In this document: positions 8,645 through 14,295 of the stretch, in pieces | Position numbering within the stretch: the stretch's first letter is position 1 | Layout of the letters: each line of letters begins with the position of its first letter | Assembly (NCBI GenBank): GCA_024644285.1 | Contig: JAHELH010000030.1 | Coordinates: forward strand, 1 to 14,295 | Reading direction: 5' to 3' | Length of the DNA stretch: 14,295 nucleotides | Origin: Paracoccaceae bacterium | Lineage (GTDB): Bacteria; Pseudomonadota; Alphaproteobacteria; Rhodobacterales; Rhodobacteraceae | Made by a program: the position numbers and the translations under genes | Notes under the pieces: generated by a model | Database searches by the model: none | What the model was told of the DNA's origin: nothing | What the model saw: the letters and a program-made list of their open reading frames with translations, nothing else

Positions 8645-9502
8645 ATGCACCAGAAGTGGGTTGTGGCGCTGTGCATCGGCAGTCTTGCACTGCTGGGCGC
8701 ATGCGGGAAGATTGACAAGGCTCAGGTCGATCGCAAGCTGGAAAATCTCAACGTCATCGACGAAAGCAACCTCAACGACGTCATGCTGGCGGCCGCCGAT
8801 CCGGAAGAGGCGGTGAACTATTTCCGCCGCGCCGCCGGTACGAATCCCGACCGGGTCGACCTGCAGCGCGGCCTGGCAAAGTCGCTGGTCCGGGCCAAGC
8901 GCCCCTCCGAGGCCGCCGCCGCCTGGAAGAAGGTGATCAGCCACCCCGAAGCGACCAGCGACGACCGTGTCAACTTTGCCGATGCGCTGATTCGCAACGG
9001 CGACTGGGACGGCGCCGAGCGCGAGCTGGACGCGATCCCGCCCACCTTCGAGACCTTCAAGCGCTATCGCCTCGAGGCGATGGTCGCCGACAGCAACCGC
9101 GAGTGGAAGAAAGCCGACAGTTTCTATGAAACGGCGGCGGGTCTGACGACCAAGCCTTCCGGCGTGCTGAACAACTGGGGATTCTCCAAGCTGTCGCGCG
9201 GCGATTACGCGAATGCCGAGCGCCTGTTCGTCGAGGCGATCACTTACGAACCCTCGCTGTTCACCGCCAAGAACAACCTGACCCTCGCGCGCAGCGCACA
9301 GCGCAATTACCAGCTGCCGGTCGTGCAGATGACCCAGGTCGAGCGCGCGCAGCTGCTCTACACCATGGGTCTGTCCGCGGTGAAGCAGGGCGACATCGCT
9401 ATCGGCAAGGGGCTTTTGCAGGAAGCAATCGATACCCATCCGCAGCATTTCGAAGCCGCGGTGCGCAGCCTCCGGGCGCTGGAATCGAACGTGACCAACT
9501 AA
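8645..9502 (+). CDS. Second TPR lipoprotein (TadD-like)
   Basis: A 285-residue predicted lipoprotein with signal peptide and lipobox LLGAC (lipidated Cys at residue 20). TPR-like repeats run through most of the mature part, roughly 71-103, 104-137, 138-170, 173-205 and 235-267; clear stretches are GVLNNWGFSKLSRGDYANAERLF (split helices A and B) and the run ending GLLQEAIDTHP. It follows tadD by 35 nt, has AGAGGGACG upstream, and is followed after 1 nt by the prepilin peptidase gene, so it belongs to the operon. It most likely works with TadD at the outer membrane. I am confident of the fold and localisation but not of a specific role. Confidence 0.86.
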   Translation: MHQKWVVALCIGSLALLGACGKIDKAQVDRKLENLNVIDESNLNDVMLAAADPEEAVNYFRRAAGTNPDRVDLQRGLAKSLVRAKRPSEAAAAWKKVISHPEATSDDRVNFADALIRNGDWDGAERELDAIPPTFETFKRYRLEAMVADSNREWKKADSFYETAAGLTTKPSGVLNNWGFSKLSRGDYANAERLFVEAITYEPSLFTAKNNLTLARSAQRNYQLPVVQMTQVERAQLLYTMGLSAVKQGDIAIGKGLLQEAIDTHPQHFEAAVRSLRALESNVTN

Positions 9503-9503
9503 C

Positions 9504-9998
9504 ATGGCGCTGACCGCGTGGGCCGCCATGTGGTTCTTTCCGTTCGCTGTCCCGATCTGCATCTGGGCGGCGTGGAGCGACATGGCCTTCATGAAGATCC
9601 CCAACAAGGCCGTGCTGGCGCTGACGGCGGTCTTCCTGGTCGTCGGGCTCGTCGCGCTGCCGCTGACCGAGTATCCCTGGCGGCTGTTGCACCTGGTCGT
9701 GATCATGGCGATCGGCTTTCTTCTGAACATGGTCGGCGCCATCGGCGCCGGTGACGCCAAATTCGCCGCCGCCATGGCGCCCTTCGTCGCGCTCGGCGAT
9801 CTGCGGCTCATCATGCTGTTGTTCGCCACGGTCCTGATTGCGGCCTTCGTCACGCACCGGCTGTTTCGCGCTACGCCTGCCCTGCAGGGACGCAGCCAGC
9901 ACTGGGAATCCTGGACGGCGAAGGCCTTTCCCATGGGGCTTGCGCTGGGAAGCACGCTGATCTTCTACCTGGCGCTGGGCATCTTTTTCGGCAGCTAG
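9504..9998 (+). CDS. tadV: CpaA/TadV, prepilin peptidase
   Basis: A 164-residue membrane aspartyl protease (A24 family) that cleaves the leader of Flp prepilin and pseudopilins. Both catalytic aspartates are visible: D26 in WSDMAFMKIPN and D84 in the GAGD motif (GAIGAGDAKF). Like other TadV/CpaA enzymes it is short and lacks the N-terminal methyltransferase domain of PilD. Hydrophobic helices are at about 5-24, 37-53, 62-80, 86-94, 100-117 and 143-162. The ATG at 9504 lies 1 nt after the stop of the TPR lipoprotein gene. It is the last gene of the operon and faces a convergent gene ending 28 nt away. Confidence 0.94.
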   Translation: MALTAWAAMWFFPFAVPICIWAAWSDMAFMKIPNKAVLALTAVFLVVGLVALPLTEYPWRLLHLVVIMAIGFLLNMVGAIGAGDAKFAAAMAPFVALGDLRLIMLLFATVLIAAFVTHRLFRATPALQGRSQHWESWTAKAFPMGLALGSTLIFYLALGIFFGS

Positions 9999-10026
9999 GC
10001 GCCGCCCGGGGCGAGCCCCGCGCGCG

Positions 10027-11652
10027 CTACGCCCCCGATATCTTGTAAAGCACGTAAAGCGGCGTCCGGCGCAGCTCGGTCAGGGCGACCTCGCGGTCTT
10101 CGATCGCCGCGAGAACCTCCTTGCGGACCGTCGGCGAGGATGGACAAAGCGGCACAAGCAGGTACTCGGCATCCTCGAAACCGGGCAGACGGCCATAATA
10201 CCAGGGCGCGCCGTTTTCCAGGCGGTCGAAATCGCCGAACAGCCAGTAGCTCATGAAGATGTCGGCGCCGAAGATGCCCGCGCCGCCGTAACCCGAGGCC
10301 TCGAGATCGGCCGCTACGGTCTCGAACCAGGCGTTCAGGCCCAGCGTCAGTTCGCAATCGGGCAGTACCTCGCCGCGCCACTCGGTGCGCTCTTCGTCGC
10401 GCTCGGCAAGCTCCGCCCGCGACTCCAGCCCGCTTCCCGGCCGGTCGAGCGCCACCTTTCCGTCTACCCGGTTCGCCCGGACCACCCGTGTTCTGAGGTC
10501 GTGATGCCGCGGCTGCGCCGCCAGCATCGGTACGTATTCGTCTTCGGTCAGCGACAGGTGCCGGAACGGGCTGTAGAGCAGGTTCAGAAAGGACGGCGCG
10601 GCAAAGGCCAAGGCGGCGGTGGCGCAGATCGCGAGGGCGCGCTGCATGTTCCAGCCCAGCCCGTTGACCAGGTCGGGCTCAGGCCGCGGCACAAGCAGCA
10701 GGATCGCCAGCAGCATCAGCCATTGCGGATCGTTGGCCCAGTTCTGGTAGGTGACGTAGAAGAACCCCGGGGCCAGCAGCAGGAGCATCAGGCCCAGCAG
10801 CTTCTCTTCGGACTGGCGCAGCAGGATGACCCCGGCAATCAGCGTCATGCTGGCGCCCAGATAGGCCGGGGCGCCGACGATCGTCTTCAACCCCTGCCCC
10901 GGCTGCGGCCGCACATCCGACCGCGCCACCGTCAGCAGATCGCCCAGATAGGCGGGCCAGAATCCGAAGCCGGCCAGTGCCGTAACCACGACGCAGACGC
11001 CGAGACCGGCCGCCACCGCCATGCCAAGGCTCCGCCAAGCCCGGTGCATCACCAACGCGGCCACGACCGGGATCGCAAAGGCCGCGAAATATGTCATCTT
11101 GCACAACATCAGGAACGCCATGCACAGCCCGATGATCGCCCCGTCGGCGATATCGCTGCGCGGCGCGCGCGGCGGCAGAACCGCCAGCAGGATGGCGACA
11201 TAGCTCACCGCCCAGGCCCAGCGGTTGTAGTGCATCGAGATCGACACCGAGCGTTCGGCTTCGCCATGCACCAGCGCCAGGACCAGCACCAGCATGGTCA
11301 GCCCGAAAAGATAGGCAAGCGGGCTGCCGAGACGGCTCCACCCGGTCCAGAACACCGCCGGCAGCAGGACCAGCGCCACCAGCATCTGGGCCAGCAGGAT
11401 CGCGTGGCCGATGCCGCTGCCCAGTTCGACGAACAGCGCGATGGGGGCGAACGCCATGATCCCGATGGGGGTCATGAAATCCAGGTGCGGCCATTCGCCG
11501 TCGACCATGCGGAAGACGATCTGCAGCAAATGGAAGGTGTCGCCCTCGTGCTTGGCGAGGAAGAATCCGCCCTTGAATAGCGTGACACCGCCCAGGATCG
11601 CCCAGACGGCGATCAGGAATGCGCCGAAGAATGCAGGATTGGGTCTGCTCAT
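10027..11652 (-). CDS. Polytopic membrane protein, GT-C glycosyltransferase-like
   Basis: A 541-residue inner-membrane protein from the ATG at 11652 (- strand). About 11-12 hydrophobic helices fill residues 9-354, followed by a soluble, probably periplasmic C-terminal domain of about 185 residues. The first extracytoplasmic loop carries E36-G37-D38 in KHEGDTFH, an E-x-D pattern like the acidic motif of GT-C glycosyltransferases that use lipid-linked sugars. This, plus the topology, suggests such an enzyme; substrate unknown. An open frame continues upstream to 11790 but would overlap the divergent ATPase gene, and only the ATG at 11652 has purine-rich AGGGCAGGG before it. It is convergent with tadV. 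Glycosylation of pilin or envelope is possible but is only inference from neighbourhood. Confidence 0.8.
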   Translation of the reverse strand: MSRPNPAFFGAFLIAVWAILGGVTLFKGGFFLAKHEGDTFHLLQIVFRMVDGEWPHLDFMTPIGIMAFAPIALFVELGSGIGHAILLAQMLVALVLLPAVFWTGWSRLGSPLAYLFGLTMLVLVLALVHGEAERSVSISMHYNRWAWAVSYVAILLAVLPPRAPRSDIADGAIIGLCMAFLMLCKMTYFAAFAIPVVAALVMHRAWRSLGMAVAAGLGVCVVVTALAGFGFWPAYLGDLLTVARSDVRPQPGQGLKTIVGAPAYLGASMTLIAGVILLRQSEEKLLGLMLLLLAPGFFYVTYQNWANDPQWLMLLAILLLVPRPEPDLVNGLGWNMQRALAICATAALAFAAPSFLNLLYSPFRHLSLTEDEYVPMLAAQPRHHDLRTRVVRANRVDGKVALDRPGSGLESRAELAERDEERTEWRGEVLPDCELTLGLNAWFETVAADLEASGYGGAGIFGADIFMSYWLFGDFDRLENGAPWYYGRLPGFEDAEYLLVPLCPSSPTVRKEVLAAIEDREVALTELRRTPLYVLYKISGA

Positions 11653-11678
11653 ATCCCTGCCCTGTCCATTTTTTCGCC

Positions 11679-11707
11679 ACACTAGCCTGTCACAAGGAGA
11701 CTGGCAA
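11679..11707 (-). promoter_or_regulatory. Candidate promoter for the membrane protein gene
   Basis: On the - strand TTGCCA (11702-11707) matches the -35 consensus at 5 of 6 bases and TAGTGT (11679-11684) the -10 at 3 of 6, with a 17-nt spacer. It lies in the 119-bp divergent gap and would give a leader of about 20 nt. A dyad CTGGC-N11-GCCAG (11701-11721) overlaps the -35 box. The weak -10 keeps confidence low. Confidence 0.3.
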
Positions 11708-11771
11708 AGACTGATCGCCAGCCCGGCCGCGAGCACCGGGCCAACAAGAATGCGAAATTGGAGAAACCGGC

Positions 11772-13082
11772 ATGAACATGCACGTCTCACCCGTCCTCGA
11801 CCCGCCGGCGCCCGCGCGGCTGGCGGATACCGGCCTGTCGATGGTGCTGATGCGCGACATCCTTCTGAAGACGATGTTCCGCCGCAACCTCGAGGAAGTG
11901 ACGCAGCTTTCCAAGGTGTTGTGCCTGCCGGTGCCGGTCACACAGGAACTGGTCGACTTGGCGCGCACGCAAAAGCTGGTCGAGGCGACCGGCACGCTGC
12001 ACGCCAATTCCGGCGGCGAGATGGGCTATCAGCTGTCCGACGCCGGCAAGGCGCGAGCGCTCGATGCGCTAAGCCAGTCGGAATATTACGGCGCGATGCC
12101 GGTGCCGATGGAGGTCTATGCCGAGCAGGTCAAGCGCCAGTCGATCCGCAACATCCAGATCACCCGCGAGCAGCTGCAGGGCGCCATGGGACACCTGATC
12201 CTGCCCGACGAGTTGCTCAGCCATCTCGGGCCGGCGGTCGGATCGGGCCGCTCGATCCTGATGTACGGCCCCCCCGGCAACGGTAAGTCGTCGATCTCGA
12301 ACGGCATCCGGGACGCGCTGGGCGACAAGATCTTCGTGCCGCGCGCGATCTACTATTCCGGCCAGGTGATCACGGTCTACGACCCGATCGTGCACACCGT
12401 CGCCGAGGACGAGGACGACGACCCGAGCGCGCTGCGCCGCACGTCCAACCGGTATGACCGGCGCTACGTGCTGTGCATGCGGCCCACGGTGATCACCGGG
12501 GGCGAGTTGTCGCTGGACATGCTGGACCTGGTCTACAACCCGATCTCCAAGACCTACCAGGCGCCGCTGCAGCTGAAATCCACTGGCGGCGTGTTCATCG
12601 TCGACGACCTCGGCCGCCAGGCCGAGCCGCCGCAGAAGCTGATCAACCGCTGGATCGTGCCGCTCGAGGAAGGCAAGGACATCCTGGCGCTGCAATCGGG
12701 CGAGAAGTTCGAGGTGCCGTTCGACACGCTGGTGATCTTCTCGACCAACTTCCACCCCAACGAGATCTTCGACAAGGCGGCGCTGCGCCGGATCTTCTTC
12801 AAGATCAAGATCGACGGGCCGAGCCAGTCGGACTACCTCAAGATCTTCTCGATGGTGGCCAAGAAGCGCAAGATGCCGCTGGACGAGACGACGCTGATCC
12901 ACCTGATCAAGACCAAGTACCCGACCATCGACAACGTCTACGCCAATTATCAGCCGATCTTCCTGATCGACCAGATGATCGCGATCTGCGAGTTCGAGGG
13001 CATCCCCTACCAGATGACCCCCGAGCTGATGGACCGCGCCTGGGCGAACATGTTCGTCAAGGACGAGGTGATCGTGAAGTAG
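11772..13082 (+). CDS. AAA+ ATPase with N-terminal winged-helix-like domain
   Basis: A 436-residue soluble AAA+ ATPase of unknown role. The N-terminal part (about 25-105) is helical and looks like a winged-helix module; an extended linker follows (about 108-135). The AAA+ core has Walker A GPPGNGKSS (166-174), Walker B GGVFIVDDLGR (272-282; acidic pair D278/D279), a sensor-1-like FSTN (N326) and a likely arginine finger in AALRRIFF (R339/R340). An acidic patch lies at 211-217 (AEDEDDD). The start at 11772 has GGAG 8 nt upstream; a second ATG at 11778 is possible. No transmembrane segment or protease domain is seen. It is divergent from the membrane protein gene and lies near the tad operon, so a link to pilus or envelope assembly is conceivable but unproven. 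Confidence 0.88.
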   Translation: MNMHVSPVLDPPAPARLADTGLSMVLMRDILLKTMFRRNLEEVTQLSKVLCLPVPVTQELVDLARTQKLVEATGTLHANSGGEMGYQLSDAGKARALDALSQSEYYGAMPVPMEVYAEQVKRQSIRNIQITREQLQGAMGHLILPDELLSHLGPAVGSGRSILMYGPPGNGKSSISNGIRDALGDKIFVPRAIYYSGQVITVYDPIVHTVAEDEDDDPSALRRTSNRYDRRYVLCMRPTVITGGELSLDMLDLVYNPISKTYQAPLQLKSTGGVFIVDDLGRQAEPPQKLINRWIVPLEEGKDILALQSGEKFEVPFDTLVIFSTNFHPNEIFDKAALRRIFFKIKIDGPSQSDYLKIFSMVAKKRKMPLDETTLIHLIKTKYPTIDNVYANYQPIFLIDQMIAICEFEGIPYQMTPELMDRAWANMFVKDEVIVK

Positions 13083-13092
13083 GGCGCAGCGG

Positions 13093-13114
13093 CAAGGCGT
13101 TTCGAAACGCCTTG
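13093..13114. repeat. Perfect 22-nt palindrome 1
   Basis: CAAGGCGTTTC is followed directly by its reverse complement, with no spacer. It starts 11 nt after the ATPase stop. As RNA it would fold into a 9-bp stem with a TCGA loop. It shares the centre TTTCGAAA with palindrome 3 and the CAA...TTG ends with both others. Confidence 0.75.
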
Positions 13115-13156
13115 GCCCGCCCCGATGCGGCCGGTCGCGCACACGGCGGGCGGGAC

Positions 13157-13178
13157 CAAATTCCTTGCAAGGAATTTG
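13157..13178. repeat. Perfect 22-nt palindrome 2
   Basis: CAAATTCCTTG is followed directly by CAAGGAATTTG, its exact reverse complement. It lies 42 nt after palindrome 1. Its composition (A+T-rich) stands out from the GC-rich flanks. As RNA it could form a 9-bp stem with a TGCA loop. Confidence 0.75.
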
Positions 13179-13179
13179 C

Positions 13180-13201
13180 CAAAACTTTTCGAAAAGTTTT
13201 G
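13180..13201. repeat. Perfect 22-nt palindrome 3
   Basis: CAAAACTTTTC is followed directly by GAAAAGTTTTG, its exact reverse complement, only 1 nt after palindrome 2. The right arm gives a U-rich stretch in RNA, so palindromes 2 and 3 together could work as a terminator for the ATPase gene, readable from both strands. It ends 22 nt before the helicase start. Confidence 0.75.
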
Positions 13202-13223
13202 CGCCATCCCCTAGATAAGGGGG

Positions 13224-14295
13224 ATGACGCGGCTTCCCGACCCTTTCACGGAATGGTTTGCCCGGCGGGACTGGTCCATCCACCCGCACCAGCAGGCCAT
13301 GCTCGACCGCGCAGGCGAGCCGGCGCTTCTGCTCATCGCGCCCACCGGCGGCGGCAAGACGCTGGCGGGCTTCCTGCCCAGCCTCGCCGAACTGGCCGAT
13401 GGCCAGCACGCGGGGCTGCACACCCTCTATGTCTCGCCCTTGAAGGCGCTGGCCGCCGACATCAAGCGCAACCTCGGCACACCGATCGCCGAGATGGGCC
13501 TGCCGGTCCGGGTCGAGGACCGCACCGGCGACACCTCGGCCACGGCCAAGAAACGCCAGCGCGCCGACCCGCCGCATATCCTGCTGACCACGCCGGAAAG
13601 CCTGGCCCTGCTGATCAGCTACGAGGACGCGCCGCGGATGTTCGCGGGACTGAGCCGGGTCATCGTCGACGAGATCCACGCGCTCGCCGAATCAAAGCGT
13701 GGCGACCAGCTGATGCTGGCCCTTGCCCGGCTGCAGCGGCTGGCGCCGGGATTGCGGCGCGTCGGCCTGTCGGCGACCGTCGAGGACCCGCCGGCGCTGG
13801 CGCAGCTGCTGGCGCGCCATCCCGACCCCTGCCCGATCCTGATCGCCGATCCCGGCCCCGATCCCGACATCGCCATGCTGGACATCGACGCGGCGCCGCC
13901 CTGGGCCGGCGGCAACGCAAAGTACTCGGTGCCGGCGGTGCTGAATGAGGTCCGTCAGCACAAGACCACGCTGATCTTCCACAACACACGCGCCCAGGCC
14001 GAGATCTACTTCCACAACCTGTGGCTCGCCAACGAGGACGGTCTGCCCATCGGCATCCATCACGGCTCGCTGGCCCGGGAACAGCGCACCCGCGTCGAGC
14101 AGGCGATGGTGAACGGCGAGTTGCGCGCCATTGTCTGCACCGGATCGCTCGATCTTGGCATCGACTGGGGCGATGTCGACCTGGTGATCCAGATCGGCGC
14201 GCCAAAGAACGTCAAGCGGCTGATCCAGCGCATCGGGCGCGCCAACCACCGCTACAACGCGCCGTCGAAGGCGCGCCTGGTGCCCGCCAACCGCT
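13224..14295 (+). CDS. Ligase-associated DEXH-box DNA helicase (5' part)
   Basis: The first 357 residues of an Lhr-related superfamily-2 helicase; the gene runs off the window (the family is about 800 residues). Motifs in order: I APTGGGKT (39-46), Ia SPLKALA (71-77), TTPESL (122-127), II DEIH (149-152), III SAT (183-185), IV TLIFHNTR (249-256), V TGSLDLGIDWG (306-316), VI QRIGRANHR (335-343). The start PFTEWFARRDW..HPHQQAML and TLYVSPLKALAADIKRNL fit the ligase-associated DNA damage response DEXH helicases, which are commonly encoded with an ATP-dependent DNA ligase, an exonuclease-like protein and a phosphoesterase. The start is fixed: an in-frame TAG lies at 13212-13214 and ATG 13224 is the next start codon. 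AAGGGGG abuts the ATG closely. Partners are expected to the right of the window. Confidence 0.93.
   Translation, partial: MTRLPDPFTEWFARRDWSIHPHQQAMLDRAGEPALLLIAPTGGGKTLAGFLPSLAELADGQHAGLHTLYVSPLKALAADIKRNLGTPIAEMGLPVRVEDRTGDTSATAKKRQRADPPHILLTTPESLALLISYEDAPRMFAGLSRVIVDEIHALAESKRGDQLMLALARLQRLAPGLRRVGLSATVEDPPALAQLLARHPDPCPILIADPGPDPDIAMLDIDAAPPWAGGNAKYSVPAVLNEVRQHKTTLIFHNTRAQAEIYFHNLWLANEDGLPIGIHHGSLAREQRTRVEQAMVNGELRAIVCTGSLDLGIDWGDVDLVIQIGAPKNVKRLIQRIGRANHRYNAPSKARLVPANR

Noticed and set aside
10007..10020. CGGGG-CGAG-CCCCG hairpin between tadV and the convergent gene
   Set aside because: The stem is only 5 bp with no T-tract on either strand; not enough to call a terminator.
10501..11580. 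A + strand open frame inside the membrane protein gene
   Set aside because: It is Gln/Arg/His-rich and low-complexity, antisense to a protein with orderly transmembrane segments.
13093..13201. CRISPR-like array
   Set aside because: The three palindromes differ in sequence and spacing (42 nt and 1 nt), so they are not identical repeats with regular spacers.
12069..13679. A 536-codon open frame on the - strand opposite the AAA+ ATPase and the helicase start
   Set aside because: It spans two good + strand genes and a palindromic spacer, and its composition is that of a shadow frame.
12473..13948. A 491-codon + strand frame overlapping ATPase and helicase in another phase
   Set aside because: The Walker and helicase motifs are in the other frames; this one is rich in Arg, Ala, Gly and Pro without any motif.

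Overview
The window is high-GC DNA from an alphaproteobacterium, most likely of the Rhodobacterales (Paracoccus/Rhodobacter/Roseobacter type). The basis is the protein style of the pilus genes, the composition, and a ligase-associated DEXH helicase typical of that group. This is recognition from sequence, not a database result.

Positions 175-9998 hold a tad/cpa locus, which builds a Flp-type (type IVc) adhesive pilus. All genes lie on the + strand: cpaB (periplasmic assembly protein), rcpA/cpaC (outer-membrane secretin), a small lipoprotein in the place where cpaD is usually found, cpaE/tadZ (polar-localising ParA-like protein), cpaF/tadA (motor ATPase), tadB and tadC (inner-membrane platform), two TPR lipoproteins (tadD and a second tadD-like gene) and cpaA/tadV (prepilin peptidase). 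No flp pilin and no tadE/F/G minor pilin lies in the window. The pilin gene may sit just left of position 1, since 1-174 shows no convincing coding frame.

The locus looks divided into three transcription units. A hairpin terminator follows cpaB (1059-1081), and a good promoter match (1094-1123) stands before rcpA. A very strong hairpin terminator (3056-3089) follows the small lipoprotein. A 348-bp non-coding region carrying repeated and inverted elements then precedes cpaE. From cpaE to tadV the genes are packed closely (gaps of 1-35 nt), as in one operon.

Right of the locus, a convergent gene (10027-11652, - strand) encodes a polytopic membrane protein with GT-C glycosyltransferase-like features. 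Divergent from it is an uncharacterised AAA+ ATPase with an N-terminal winged-helix-like region (11772-13082). Its downstream spacer contains three perfect 22-nt palindromes. The window ends inside a ligase-associated DEXH-box helicase gene (13224 to the edge), which has all the superfamily-2 motifs.

The least explained features are the palindrome cluster, the repeat-rich leader of cpaE, the TadZ P-loop without lysines, the reduced CpaD-position lipoprotein, and the membrane protein/AAA+ pair beside the pilus operon.
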